Assembly (NCBI RefSeq): GCF_021391495.1
Contig: NZ_CP090063.1
Span: 372,001 to 436,000 of the forward strand
Length of the DNA stretch: 64,000 nt
Direction of reading: 5' to 3'
Source of the DNA: Amycolatopsis acidiphila
Lineage (GTDB): Bacteria; Actinomycetota; Actinomycetes; Mycobacteriales; Pseudonocardiaceae
Below the pieces are notes generated by a model. The model did not search any database and was not told where the DNA came from. It saw only the letters and a list, made by a program, of their open reading frames with translations. A program made the translations under genes and the position numbers. Positions within the stretch are counted from its first letter, which is position 1. Every line of letters starts with the position of its first letter. Positions 53,263 to 62,085 of the stretch are shown here, piece after piece.

Positions 53263-54326
53263 ACCGCGCCTGGGTGCGGGAGGCGGTCCGCCTGATCGAG
53301 GCCGACGCCAACCGCAGTGCCGACACGCACCTGCACGTCTTCCCGCTGCCCGCCGAGTGGGGCATCGACCTGTACCTGAAGGACGAGTCGGTGCATCCGA
53401 CCGGCTCGCTCAAGCACCGGCTGGCCCGGTCGCTGATGCTGTACGCGCTGGTCAACGGCGAGATCGGCCCGGACACGACGCTGATCGAGGCGTCGAGTGG
53501 GTCGACCGCGGTGTCGGAGGCGTACTTCGCCCGGATGCTGGGGCTGGAGTTCATCGCGGTGATGCCGCGCAAGACCAGTCCGGAGAAGGTGCAGCTGATC
53601 GAGTTCTACGGTGGTCGGTGCCACTTCGTCGACCGCCCGCCGGAGGTCTACACCGAGGCCGAGCGGCTCGCCGCCGAGTGCGGTGGGCGTTACCTGGACC
53701 AGTTCACGTATGCCGAGCGGGCGACGGACTGGCGGGGGAACAACAACATCGCGGAGTCGGTGTTCGCGCAGATGCGCCTGGAGCGCCACCCGGTGCCGGC
53801 GTGGATCGTGGTCGGCGCGGGTACCGGTGGCACCAGCGCGACCTTCGGCAGGTACGTGCGGTATCGGCGGCACACCACGAAGATCTGTGTGGTGGACCCG
53901 GAGAACTCGTCGTTCTACGGTGCCTGGCAGACGGGCGCGATGGACTACACGACCGGGATGCCCTCGCGGATCGAGGGCATCGGCCGGCCGCGGGTGGAGC
54001 CGTCGTTCATCCCCGGGGTCATCGACGAGATGATCCAGGTCCCGGACGCCGCGTCCATCGCCGCGATCCGGCTGTTGCGTGAGCGTACGGGCCACTGGGC
54101 GGGCGGCTCCACGGGAACGAGCTTGTACGGCGCGTTCCAGCTGATCGCGCGCATGCTGGCGGTTGGTCAGACGGGTTCGGTGGTGACCCTCCTCTGCGAC
54201 GGCGGGGAGCGTTACGCGCACACGTACTACAACGACGAGTGGGTCACTGAGCAGGGCCTTGCCGTCGAGGCGGAGCAGGCGGTCATGGAGGACTTCCTGG
54301 CGACGGGGCAGTGGCCTGCCGGGTGA
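53259..54326 (+). CDS. PLP-dependent cysteine synthase-family protein, probable L-cysteine desulfhydrase (Cds1-like)
   Basis: A 355-residue fold-type II PLP enzyme. The PLP lysine is in [19 protein letters not shown]; the phosphate loop [14 protein letters not shown] and the [19 protein letters not shown] asparagine-loop equivalent follow. The HTYYNDEWV end and spacing resemble mycobacterial Cds1 (Rv3684), which releases H2S from cysteine; cysteine or cystathionine synthesis is less likely. ATG 53259 overlaps the DUF4229 stop. The Lrp-type regulator two genes upstream could sense cysteine, which is an inference from position. Confidence 0.84.
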   Translation: MNRAWVREAVRLIEADANRSADTHLHVFPLPAEWGIDLYLKDESVHPTGSLKHRLARSLMLYALVNGEIGPDTTLIEASSGSTAVSEAYFARMLGLEFIAVMPRKTSPEKVQLIEFYGGRCHFVDRPPEVYTEAERLAAECGGRYLDQFTYAERATDWRGNNNIAESVFAQMRLERHPVPAWIVVGAGTGGTSATFGRYVRYRRHTTKICVVDPENSSFYGAWQTGAMDYTTGMPSRIEGIGRPRVEPSFIPGVIDEMIQVPDAASIAAIRLLRERTGHWAGGSTGTSLYGAFQLIARMLAVGQTGSVVTLLCDGGERYAHTYYNDEWVTEQGLAVEAEQAVMEDFLATGQWPAG

Positions 54327-54371
54327 AGTCGTGCCCTGTTTGCACAGTTCCCCGTGCCTGATCCTCATGTC

Positions 54372-54569
54372 ATGGTGGAAATCAAAATCATCGGCGCGCA
54401 CAAGCAGGTGCTCGAACTGAGCGTCGAAGAATCCGTTGTGGCGCAGACAGAGCTGAAGATTCAGTCCGGAAATGGCTACGACCATTTCGTGCTGGATCAT
54501 CACGACCTGCACGATGGTCGTGACGTACCGGTTTTCGTCTGGGACCAGCGGACGAGAATCGCCGAGTGA
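54372..54569 (+). CDS. Hypothetical 65-residue acidic protein
   Basis: A small protein not recognised: MVEIKIIGAHKQVLELSVEE, then SGNGYDHFVLDHHDLHDGRD and a short end. It has five histidines, several in a DHHDLHDG cluster that could bind a metal, no membrane segment and no signal. By eye GC is near 55 percent, well below its neighbours. ATG 54372 is used; GTG 54354 is an alternative, and neither has a good ribosome binding site. Its stop directly abuts the convergent menA stop. Confidence 0.5.
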   Translation: MVEIKIIGAHKQVLELSVEESVVAQTELKIQSGNGYDHFVLDHHDLHDGRDVPVFVWDQRTRIAE

Positions 54570-55442
54570 TCAGCTCAGTGCGAGTGCGATTCCACTGAGG
54601 ACGGACCACCCCAGCATCACCAGGCCGGTGTCCCGCAGCACGGGGATCAGCCCCGGTCCGGTACCGCCGCTGAGGATGGCCTTCAGCGGGGCGCGCAGGA
54701 GCACCGCGGTGATCAGGGCGATGAGCACCAGCGGGTGGAACACGCCGAGCAGAATCGTGATCACGTAAGGGATCGCGACGAGCGTCAGGTAGAACCGCCG
54801 GGTGCCGGTGTCGCCCAGGCGGACCGCCAGGGTGTTCTTGCCCACCTCGCGGTCGGTGGGGATGTCGCGCAGGTTGTTCGCCGTCAGCACGGCCGTCGAG
54901 AAGCAGCCCACGGCGACCGCGGCCCCGAGCGCCGCCCAGCTGAGCCGGTCCGCCTGCACGTAGACCGTCCCCAGCACGGCCGCCAGCCCGAAGAACACGA
55001 ACACCGCGATCTCGCCGAGGCCGACGTATCCGTAGGGCTTCTTCCCGCCGGTGTAGAACCACGCGCCGAGGATGCAGACCGCCCCCATCACCAGCAGCCA
55101 CCAGCGGCCGGTCGCGATCACGAGCACCAGGCCGAGGACCCCCGCCACGCCCAGGCAGGTCAAGGCGGCGGTCAGCACCAGCTTGGGCGCGGCGACGCCG
55201 GAGCCGACCAGCCGCAGCGGTCCGACGCGGTTCTCGTCGGTGCCGCGGATGCCGTCGGAGTAGTCGTTGGCGAAGTTGACGCCGATGATCAGCGACAGCG
55301 CGACGAGGAGGGCGAGCAGCGACTGCCACCACGAGAAGGCGCCCAGCTGGATGGTCGCTCCCACACCTGCCACGACCGGGGCCACCGCGTTGGGCAGCGT
55401 CCGGGGGCGGGCCCCCTCGATCCACTCTGCGACTGTCGCCAT
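54570..55442 (-). CDS. menA: 1,4-dihydroxy-2-naphthoate polyprenyltransferase
   Basis: A 290-residue UbiA-family membrane enzyme with about eight to nine helices that prenylates DHNA in menaquinone synthesis. The two Asp-rich motifs are VNFANDYSDGIRGTDE and NNLRDIPTDREVGKNT; TLPNAVAPVVAGVG opens the protein. ATG 55442. It lies downstream of menE and menB on the same strand, separated from menE by a 195-bp gap that holds a possible small secreted peptide gene. Confidence 0.95.
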   Translation of the reverse strand: MATVAEWIEGARPRTLPNAVAPVVAGVGATIQLGAFSWWQSLLALLVALSLIIGVNFANDYSDGIRGTDENRVGPLRLVGSGVAAPKLVLTAALTCLGVAGVLGLVLVIATGRWWLLVMGAVCILGAWFYTGGKKPYGYVGLGEIAVFVFFGLAAVLGTVYVQADRLSWAALGAAVAVGCFSTAVLTANNLRDIPTDREVGKNTLAVRLGDTGTRRFYLTLVAIPYVITILLGVFHPLVLIALITAVLLRAPLKAILSGGTGPGLIPVLRDTGLVMLGWSVLSGIALALS

Positions 55443-55466
55443 GTCACCTATTCTGGCGAACGGCCA

Positions 55467-55604
55467 CTACTCCGCGTTGGTCGGGAGGGACCAGGTGAGC
55501 GTGCCGCTGCCCGGTTCGTCCGTGGCCGTGGCAGCCGACGCCGCGGGCGCGCCGGCGATCGCCAGGGTCAGGAAGGCCAGGGCGGCGAAGACGAAGCGTT
55601 TCAT
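55467..55604 (-). CDS. Candidate small secreted peptide (45 residues)
   Basis: Between menE and menA the minus strand encodes a 45-residue protein with a complete signal peptide: MKRFVFAALAFLTLAIAGAP, then AASAATATD with an AxA cleavage site, leaving a mature peptide of about 20 residues (ATATDEPGSGTLTWSLPTNAE is the end region). ATG 55604 lacks a strong ribosome binding site. It lies 33 nt after menE and 24 nt before menA in their direction, so it could be co-transcribed. No family is recognised; coding status rests on the signal peptide and fit in the gap. Confidence 0.5.
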   Translation of the reverse strand: MKRFVFAALAFLTLAIAGAPAASAATATDEPGSGTLTWSLPTNAE

Positions 55605-55637
55605 GCAGCCGAGTGAAAACCGGTTACTCGCAAGTTG

Positions 55638-56768
55638 TCAACCAACTGTGGGGAAAACTCGCGCCGCCACGGCCGCTCGGTCGATCTTCCCGGGACCACG
55701 CAACGGCAGGGCGTCGACGAACTCGAATCGCTTCGGCACCGCCGCCGCACCCGCCGAGGCACGCACGGCCGCCCGCAGGTCGTCGACGGCGACCGGACTG
55801 TCGGCGACCACCGCTGCGGCGACGATCTGGCCCCATTCCGCGTCCGGCAAGCCCACGACGCACGAGTCCCGCACGCCCGCGCACGCAGCCAGGGCGCGCT
55901 CGACGGCGGCCGCCGGGACCTTGACGCCGCCGGTGTTGATCACGTCGTCCAGGCGGCCGAGCACCTCGAGCCTGCCGTCGACCAGCCGTCCACGGTCGCC
56001 AGTGCGGAACCAGCCGTCGACCAGGGCGTCGGCGGTGAGATCCGGCCGTAACCGGTACCCGTGGGTGAGCACGGCGCCGGAGATCAGCACCCGCTCGTCC
56101 GGCCCGATGCGCACCTCGACGCCGTCGAGGGGCACACCGTCGTACACGCATCCGCTCGCGGTCTCGCTCATGCCGTACGCAGGCACGATCCTCACTCCCG
56201 CCCCTGACGCCCGCTCGCGCAGTCCCGCCGAGGTCGCCGCGGCACCGATGATGATCGCGTCGAACGCGCGGGCCGCGGCCAGCCCCGCACTGCCGCTGTC
56301 GAGGATGCGAGTGAGCTGGGTGGGCACCAGCGCGGTGTAGCGCGGTCCGTCCTCGCGAAGGACGGGCGCCGCGGCTTCCGCGAACAGATCCCCGGTGAAA
56401 TGACCCGCCGGCAGCGCAGCACAGGTCGTGCCCGCGAGCAACGAGCGGACGATGACCTGCAGGCCGCCGATGTAGTTCGCCGGCGTCGCGAGCAGCCAGT
56501 GCCCCGGGCCGCCGAGGCGCTTGTGGGTCGCCGTCGCCGAGGCCCGCAAGGCGTCCGCGGACAGCAGCACGCCCTTGGGCTCGCCGGTCGAGCCGGACGT
56601 GGCGATGATCACGGCCGTGTCCGGCTCGGCGGCCTCCGACGGCGTCATCGCATCCCGCAGCTGCTCCGAACCCGGCGCCAGCGGCAACACAGCCGGCCCG
56701 CCGTCGAGCGCGTCGGCCAACGCGTTCCGCAGCTCGTCGACCGGGCCTTTGATCTCTACTACGCGCAA
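55638..56768 (-). CDS. menE: O-succinylbenzoate-CoA ligase
   Basis: A 376-residue ANL-family ligase that activates o-succinylbenzoate for ring closure by MenB. The P-loop is AVIIATSGSTGEPKGVLLS, then YGMSETASGCVYDG, GWFRTGDRGRLVDG, and the catalytic Lys in GPGKIDRAAVA. It is shorter than the 450-residue E. coli form because it lacks about 60 N-terminal residues, which is normal in mycobacterial MenE. TTG 56768 starts it, 9 nt after the menB stop. Operon order is menB, menE, then menA. Confidence 0.93.
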   Translation of the reverse strand: MRVVEIKGPVDELRNALADALDGGPAVLPLAPGSEQLRDAMTPSEAAEPDTAVIIATSGSTGEPKGVLLSADALRASATATHKRLGGPGHWLLATPANYIGGLQVIVRSLLAGTTCAALPAGHFTGDLFAEAAAPVLREDGPRYTALVPTQLTRILDSGSAGLAAARAFDAIIIGAAATSAGLRERASGAGVRIVPAYGMSETASGCVYDGVPLDGVEVRIGPDERVLISGAVLTHGYRLRPDLTADALVDGWFRTGDRGRLVDGRLEVLGRLDDVINTGGVKVPAAAVERALAACAGVRDSCVVGLPDAEWGQIVAAAVVADSPVAVDDLRAAVRASAGAAAVPKRFEFVDALPLRGPGKIDRAAVAARVFPTVG

Positions 56769-56777
56769 CGGGGGACC

Positions 56778-57701
56778 TCAGTAGTAGTAAGGGAAGTTCG
56801 ACCAGTCGGGCGAGCGCTTCTCGAGGAACGCGTCACGCCCCTCGACGGCTTCGTCCTGCATGTACGCCAGTCGCGTCGTCTCGCCTGCGAACAGCTGTTG
56901 GCCGACCAGGCCGTCGTCGATCAGGTTGAACGAGTACTTGAGCATGCGCTGGGCCGTGGGCGACTTGCCGTTGATCTCCCACGCCCACTGCAGCGCCTCG
57001 GCCTCGAGCGACTCGTGCGGGACGGCGGCGTTGACCGCGCCCATCTGGTGCATCTGCTCGGCGGTGTACTCGCGGCCGAGGAAGAAGATCTCCCGGGCGA
57101 ACTTCTGCCCGACCTGGCGCGCCAGGTACGCCGACCCGAACCCGCCGTCGAAGGAGCCCACGTCGGCGTCGGTCTGCTTGAACCGGGCGTGCTCGGCGGA
57201 GGCCAGCGTGAGGTCGCACACGGCGTGCAGCGAGTGGCCGCCGCCCGCGGCCCAGCCCGGGATCACGCAGATCACGACCTTCGGCATGAACCTGATCAGG
57301 CGTTGGACCTCGAGAATGTGCAGGCGGCCGGCCCGCGCGGGGTCCACCGTGTCGGAGGTCTCGCCGCTCGCGTACTGATAGCCGGACCGACCGCGAATAC
57401 GCTGGTCACCACCGGAACAAAAAGCCCACCCGCCGTCCTTGGGCGACGGGCCGTTCCCGGTGAGCAGGACGCAGCCGACGTCCGAGCTCATCCGCGCGTG
57501 ATCGAGTGCGCGGTAGAGCTCGTCCACGGTGTGTGGCCGGAAGGCGTTGCGGACCTCGGGACGGTCGAACGCGATGCGCACTACACGCTTTCCGGAGCGT
57601 GCTTCTGCGGAGCGGTGGTAAGTGATGTCGGTGAAGCCGAAACCCTCGACCTCGGTCCACGCGGCGGGGTCGAACAGCTCGGAAACCTGGGCGTCATGCA
57701 C
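56778..57701 (-). CDS. menB: 1,4-dihydroxy-2-naphthoyl-CoA synthase
   Basis: A 307-residue crotonase-fold enzyme. NAFRPHTVDELYRALDHAR, CSGGDQRIRGRSGYQY and IPGWAAGGGHSLHAVCDLTL contain the CoA-binding loop and oxyanion hole; FDGGFGSAYLARQVGQKFA and the C-terminal SPDWSNFPYYY are MenB marks. It closes the second naphthoquinone ring. GTG 57701 begins 7 nt after TATTCT, a good -10 element, so the mRNA is probably leaderless. It is divergent from menD across 57 bp. Confidence 0.95.
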   Translation of the reverse strand: MHDAQVSELFDPAAWTEVEGFGFTDITYHRSAEARSGKRVVRIAFDRPEVRNAFRPHTVDELYRALDHARMSSDVGCVLLTGNGPSPKDGGWAFCSGGDQRIRGRSGYQYASGETSDTVDPARAGRLHILEVQRLIRFMPKVVICVIPGWAAGGGHSLHAVCDLTLASAEHARFKQTDADVGSFDGGFGSAYLARQVGQKFAREIFFLGREYTAEQMHQMGAVNAAVPHESLEAEALQWAWEINGKSPTAQRMLKYSFNLIDDGLVGQQLFAGETTRLAYMQDEAVEGRDAFLEKRSPDWSNFPYYY

Positions 57702-57758
57702 GTTTGGGAGAATAGGACCTGTGGCCGAGATGATGGACGACACACCAGGGAGGACCTG
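57702..57758. promoter_or_regulatory. Divergent menB/menD promoter region
   Basis: This 57-bp spacer must drive both halves of the menaquinone cluster. On the minus strand TATTCT (about 57709-57714) lies 7 nt before the menB GTG. On the plus strand the menD GTG has GGGAGG at its usual distance. Joint control of menB-menE-menA and menD from here is likely. Confidence 0.45.
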
Positions 57759-59414
57759 GTGAACCCGTCGACCGCGCAGGCCAGAGTCCTCGTCGACGAA
57801 CTCGTCCGCAACACCGTTTCCCACGTCGTGCTGTGTCCCGGTTCGCGCAACGCGCCGCTGTCGCTGGCCCTGCACGACGCCGCGGCGGCCGGCCGGCTGC
57901 AGCTGCACGTCCGGATCGACGAGCGAGGTGCCGCGTTCCTCGCGCTGGGCATCGCCGCGCGCACCGGGCGCCCGGTCGCGGTGATCTGCACCTCGGGCAC
58001 GGCGGCTGCGAACTTCCACCCGGCGGTGCTAGAGGCCGACCGCGCCGGGGTGCCGCTGATCGTGCTGACCGCGGACCGGCCGCCGGAGCTGCGTGCTGCG
58101 GGGGCGAACCAGGTCGTCGAGCAGCAGCGGCTCTACGGCAATGCGGTGCGGTACTTCGACGAGCTCGCCGTGGCCGAGCGCCGTGCCGGGCAGAACGCGT
58201 ACTGGCGCAGCCAGATCTGCCGGGCGTGGAACGCGGCCTACGGCGAGTGGCGGTGCGGCCCGGTGCACCTGAACATCCCGTTCCGCGAACCGCTGGTGCC
58301 CGACGGCTCGGACGAGTGGTACGAGTCGCTGGACGGGCGGCCGGGCGGGGCGCGGTGGACGGAGTTGCCGGACTTCGGCGCGTTGCCGTCGTTCGTGGTG
58401 CCCTCGGCGCGGTGCGGCCTCGTGATCGCCTGTGACAGCGGGGTGCGCGCGGCGAGCGAGTGGGCGGAGCAGCACGGCTGGCCGGTGGTCTCGGAGACCG
58501 GCGGGCTCGGGTTGTCCGGTTCGACGGGTATCGCGAGCGGCGTGTGGTTGCTGGGGGCGGCGGAGTTCATCGCGGCGCACAAGCCCGAGCAGGTGCTGTG
58601 CATCGGGCGGCCGACGGTGTTCCGGCAGGTGCAGGCGCTGTTGTCGGATGCCGACGTGGAGGTGTTGCTGGTCCGGCCGGATTCGGACTGGCCGGCGCCC
58701 GCGCACAACGTGCGGCAGGTCGGGCAGTGGTTCGACGAGCCGACGAAGCCGGCTGACCCCGAGTGGCTGGCGAGCTGGCAGCGCGCGGATCGGGCGGCGG
58801 GGGCGGCGGTTCGGGAGGCCTTGGGGCGCGAGCAGTGGCCGAGCGGCTTGCGGATCGCGACGGAGTTGATCGACGCGGTGCCGCCGGACGCGTTGCTGGT
58901 GGTCGGCTCCTCGAACCCGACGCGGGATGTGGCGCTGGCCGGCCGGATGCGGCCGGACGTGCTGGTGCACCGCAACCGCGGGGTGGCGGGCATCGACGGC
59001 ACGGTGTCGACGGCCATCGGCGCGGCGAGTGTGCACCGCGGCCAGTCGTACGCGCTGCTCGGAGACCTGACCTTCCTGCACGACGTCAATGCCCTCTTGG
59101 CGGACGACCGCCCCGACTTGACAATCGTGGTGCTCAACGACGACGGCGGCGGGATCTTCTCGCTGCTGGAGCAGGGCGCGCCCGAGCACCGGGACTCGTT
59201 CGAGCGGGTCTTCGGCACCCCGCACGGCGCCGACCTGGGGGCTTTGTGTGCGGGGTTCAACGTGCCGCACCAGCTGGTCTCCAGCGTGGCCGAGTTCCGC
59301 TCCGCGCTACGGCCGGCGCCGGGCCTGCGAGTCGTGGAGGTGCGAGTGGACAGGTCGCGGCATCGCGACTTGCACGCCCGGGTGCGGGAGGCTGTGTCGT
59401 CGGCCTTGGGGTGA
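57759..59414 (+). CDS. menD: SEPHCHC synthase (2-succinyl-5-enolpyruvyl-6-hydroxy-3-cyclohexene-1-carboxylate synthase)
   Basis: A 551-residue ThDP enzyme, first committed step after isochorismate. VVLCPGSRNAPLSLALHDAA is the N-terminal signature, HVRIDERGAAFLALGIA holds the catalytic Glu, ICTSGTAAANFHPAVLEA follows, and GVAGIDGTVSTAIGAA plus LLGDLTFLHDVNALL with VLNDDGGGIFSLLEQG form the ThDP/Mg site. Length is standard. GTG 57759 has GGGAGG. A degenerate repeat array begins about 60 nt after the stop. Confidence 0.95.
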   Translation: MNPSTAQARVLVDELVRNTVSHVVLCPGSRNAPLSLALHDAAAAGRLQLHVRIDERGAAFLALGIAARTGRPVAVICTSGTAAANFHPAVLEADRAGVPLIVLTADRPPELRAAGANQVVEQQRLYGNAVRYFDELAVAERRAGQNAYWRSQICRAWNAAYGEWRCGPVHLNIPFREPLVPDGSDEWYESLDGRPGGARWTELPDFGALPSFVVPSARCGLVIACDSGVRAASEWAEQHGWPVVSETGGLGLSGSTGIASGVWLLGAAEFIAAHKPEQVLCIGRPTVFRQVQALLSDADVEVLLVRPDSDWPAPAHNVRQVGQWFDEPTKPADPEWLASWQRADRAAGAAVREALGREQWPSGLRIATELIDAVPPDALLVVGSSNPTRDVALAGRMRPDVLVHRNRGVAGIDGTVSTAIGAASVHRGQSYALLGDLTFLHDVNALLADDRPDLTIVVLNDDGGGIFSLLEQGAPEHRDSFERVFGTPHGADLGALCAGFNVPHQLVSSVAEFRSALRPAPGLRVVEVRVDRSRHRDLHARVREAVSSALG

Positions 59415-59476
59415 GGCGGGCTGGCGGGTGAGTTGGCTGCCGGGTGGCGGGTGAGGTGGCCAGCGTTGGGGCGTTG

Positions 59477-59831
59477 CGCGAGGTGCCCACTGGTGGCGTG
59501 CGAGATGCCTAGTGGTGCCCGCGCGAGGTGCCCAGCGGTGCCGTGCTGCACGAGGTGCCCACTGGTGCCTGCGAGATGCCCACTGGTCGGGCGCGAGGCG
59601 CCTAGCGGTGCCCGCACGAGATGCCTACCGATGGCGCGCGAGATGCCTAGGGTGCTGCGCCGTGCGAGATGCCCACCGATGCGGTGCCAGGTGCCCACCG
59701 ATGCGGTGCCAGGTGCCCACTGGTGCCGTGCGAGGTGCCCACTGGCGGCGCACGACTTGGCCACTCGTGGCCCGCGACTTGCCCATCCCCGAACCCACCG
59801 CACGCCCCCCCGTGGCCCGCGACTTGCCCAG
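59477..59831. repeat. Degenerate tandem repeat array (about 22-nt unit)
   Basis: About twelve imperfect copies of a unit near GCGAGATGCCCACTGGTGCC run from 59477 to about 59755, with lengths of 20-28 nt, followed by three variant copies with GCGACTTGCCCA up to 59831. Examples begin at GAGGTGCCCACTGG (59480) and GAGATGCCCACCGATG (59666). No frame across the array shows protein-like features. It fills most of the 673-bp gap between menD and the aminopeptidase. Function unknown; slipped-strand growth is the likely origin. Confidence 0.8.
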
Positions 59832-60087
59832 CCATGAACCCACCACTCGCCCACCCGTGCCCCGACCCCGCCACCCACCCCAGCCCCCCGTCCCCACCCA
59901 GCCCGCCCAGACCCCCGTCGCACCCCAGACCCCCGTCCCACCCCGCACCCGCCTCACCCCCAACGCCCGACCACCCGGACCACCCCACCTGTCCACTCGG
60001 GCAAAAACCGCCCGGAGTGCGTCCCGGACAGTAAGACCCTCCTTAAGGCCGTATCCCGTTGTCCGTTTTCTCGCTAATTTCGCCGCC
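59832..60087. other. C-rich spacer and aminopeptidase promoter region
   Basis: From 59832 to about 59995 the plus strand is dominated by runs of three to seven C separated by A, G or T; the minus strand is therefore G-rich and could form quadruplexes. No gene is seen. Closer to the next gene, TAATTT at about 60075-60080 ends 7 nt before the aminopeptidase ATG and is a good -10 candidate for a leaderless transcript. Confidence 0.5.
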
Positions 60088-61602
60088 ATGCGTCTGCGAA
60101 CTCGAGCGGGCCTGGGGGCTGTCGCCACCGGCATCGCGACCACTCTGCTCACCGCCACAGCCAGCGCCGCCCCCGCGGCGGGTGCGTCGGGCGTCGGCGA
60201 CCCCTACTACCCCTACGCGGGCAACGGCGGCTACGACGTCTCCCACTACGACATCCGCCTGACCTACCAGCCCGCCACCGACCTCCTGTCCGGCACGACG
60301 ACGATCCTCGCCAAGGCCACCCAGGACCTGTCCAGCTTCGACCTCGACTTCGGGCTGCACGTCAACTCCGTCCTGGTCAACAACGTCCCCGCGACCTTCC
60401 ACGCCGACCCGAACGAGAACGGCGAGCTCGTCGTCACCCCGGGCAAGGCGCTGAACAAGAACCAGAGCCTGACCGTCGTCGTCAACTACGCCGACACCCC
60501 CTCGAAGGTCGTCATCGACGGCTACACGGCCTGGAAGAAGACCCCCGACGGCGCACTCGCCGTGGACGAGCCGCAGAACTCCCAGTGGTGGTTCCCCGCC
60601 AACGACCACCCCACCGACAAGGCCACCTACGACGTCTCGGTCGAGGTTCCCGACAACGTCTCCGCCCTCTCCAACGGCACACTCGTCCGCACCACGAAGC
60701 AGCGCCCCGGCTGGACCCGCTGGAACTGGCGCAGCACTCAGCCCCAGGCGACGTACCTCACGACCCTCGAGGTCGGCGCCTTCGAGGTCAACCAGTCGAC
60801 CACCCCGGACGGCAAGCCGTTCATCACCGCCTACGACCCGGCGGCAGGCGAATCGCTCGACGCGGCGAAGGCGAGCGTCGAGCGCACGCCCGAGATCGAC
60901 GCGTTCCTCGCGACGCAGTTCGGGCCTTACCCGTTCGAGGCGCAGGGCGGCGTCGTCTCCACAGGCCTCAACTTCGCGCTCGAAGCGCAGACCCGGCCGG
61001 TCTACGGCGCGGCGTTCTTCCGGTCCGGCAGCAACACCTCGGTCATCGCGCACGAGAACACCCACCAGTGGTTCGGCGACGCCGTTTCGCTCGGCCGCTG
61101 GAGCGACATCTGGCTCAACGAGGGCTTCGCCTCCTACGCCGAGTACCTCTGGTCCGGGCACGAAGGCGAAGGCACCCCCGCCGAGCTCGCCCAGTACGTC
61201 TACGACTCGCACCCCGCGAACGACGCGCTGTGGCAGGTGCTGCCGGGCGACCCTGGAGCGGCCAACCAATTCGACGACGCCGTGTACGACCGCGGCGCGC
61301 TGACCCTGCAGGCGCTGCGCACCGAGGTCGGCGACGACGCGTTCTTCACGATCCTCAGGACCTGGGTGGCCCAGCACAAGGGCGGCGACGCACGCATCCA
61401 GCAGTTCATCGCGCTGGCCGAGCAGATCTCCGGCAAGCCGCTGCAGGACCTGTTCACCACGTGGCTGTTCACCAAGGGCAAGCCGGCCATCGGCCCGAAC
61501 GGTGCGAGCACCTTCCGCACGGCACAGGCGCCCACAGCGCCCAAGTCGTACGCGAAGATCCAGCAGACGCACGAACTACTGGCGGCCGCCCACCAGTACT
61601 GA
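60088..61602 (+). CDS. Secreted M1 family metallopeptidase (aminopeptidase)
   Basis: A 504-residue exported zinc peptidase. The signal peptide covers about residues 1-28 with AxA sites (ATASAA). An N-terminal beta saddle (HYDIRLTYQPATDLLSGTTT) leads to the catalytic domain with HENTHQWFGD at 322-331 and Glu345 in WLNEGFASYAEY, the HExxH-(18)-E zinc site. The usual GAMEN motif is replaced by a variant (TGLNFALE), and the large C-terminal domain of APN is absent, as in compact bacterial M1 enzymes. It probably trims peptides outside the cell. Confidence 0.9.
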   Translation: MRLRTRAGLGAVATGIATTLLTATASAAPAAGASGVGDPYYPYAGNGGYDVSHYDIRLTYQPATDLLSGTTTILAKATQDLSSFDLDFGLHVNSVLVNNVPATFHADPNENGELVVTPGKALNKNQSLTVVVNYADTPSKVVIDGYTAWKKTPDGALAVDEPQNSQWWFPANDHPTDKATYDVSVEVPDNVSALSNGTLVRTTKQRPGWTRWNWRSTQPQATYLTTLEVGAFEVNQSTTPDGKPFITAYDPAAGESLDAAKASVERTPEIDAFLATQFGPYPFEAQGGVVSTGLNFALEAQTRPVYGAAFFRSGSNTSVIAHENTHQWFGDAVSLGRWSDIWLNEGFASYAEYLWSGHEGEGTPAELAQYVYDSHPANDALWQVLPGDPGAANQFDDAVYDRGALTLQALRTEVGDDAFFTILRTWVAQHKGGDARIQQFIALAEQISGKPLQDLFTTWLFTKGKPAIGPNGASTFRTAQAPTAPKSYAKIQQTHELLAAAHQY

Positions 61603-61623
61603 CGTCCTGGCTACCCTGGAGGG

Positions 61624-62085
61624 GTGAGGAGCACCCAGCGGCAGCGCATCGCACGACGCGTCGTGCTCGGCGCCGCGGTACTGATCACGGTGCTGTGCGT
61701 CGGCCTGCTCCTCGCCGCGATCCGCAACGACGAGGCCATCACGAGCCACCTCGGCGCCGCCAACGCCGAGGTGGACTCGGTCTCGTGGGACCGCACGATC
61801 ATCCGGTTCGACACCCCGGACGGCATCGTGCACATCCCGGCGAACGGCGTCCTCTATCCCGGCGGCCTGGTGGCGGGGGACCTGGTGCGGGTCGAGTACG
61901 ACACGGCCAACCCGGAGCTGGCCCGCGTCGCCGGCCGCACCGCGACGCTGACACTGCTCCCGCTGGGCACGACGACCCTGGTCACCTGGGTGGTGGCAGG
62001 CGGACTGCTGTGGTGGATCCGCTACCGCAGCCGCCGTGCCACGCCCGCGGTCGCCGAGCCCGCGCCCGCACTCACGGGCAAGTAG
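61624..62085 (+). CDS. DUF3592 domain-containing membrane protein
   Basis: A 153-residue protein with a helix at each end (VVLGAAVLITVLCVGLLLAA and TTTLVTWVVAGGLLWWIRY) and an outward beta domain between them (VDSVSWDRTIIRFDTPDGIV, GLVAGDLVRVEYDTANPELA), the DUF3592 pattern. It corresponds to Rv0556 between menD and mgtA in M. tuberculosis. GTG 61624 has CTGGAGG upstream. Function unknown. Confidence 0.82.
   Translation: MRSTQRQRIARRVVLGAAVLITVLCVGLLLAAIRNDEAITSHLGAANAEVDSVSWDRTIIRFDTPDGIVHIPANGVLYPGGLVAGDLVRVEYDTANPELARVAGRTATLTLLPLGTTTLVTWVVAGGLLWWIRYRSRRATPAVAEPAPALTGK

Noticed and set aside
59477..59831. CRISPR array
   Set aside because: Units are contiguous and degenerate without spacers of constant length, and there are no cas genes.
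59512..60087. N-terminal extension of the aminopeptidase through the repeat array
   Set aside because: The frame is open but codes for Arg/Pro/Ala low-complexity sequence; the signal peptide starts at 60088 with a -10 element at leaderless spacing.
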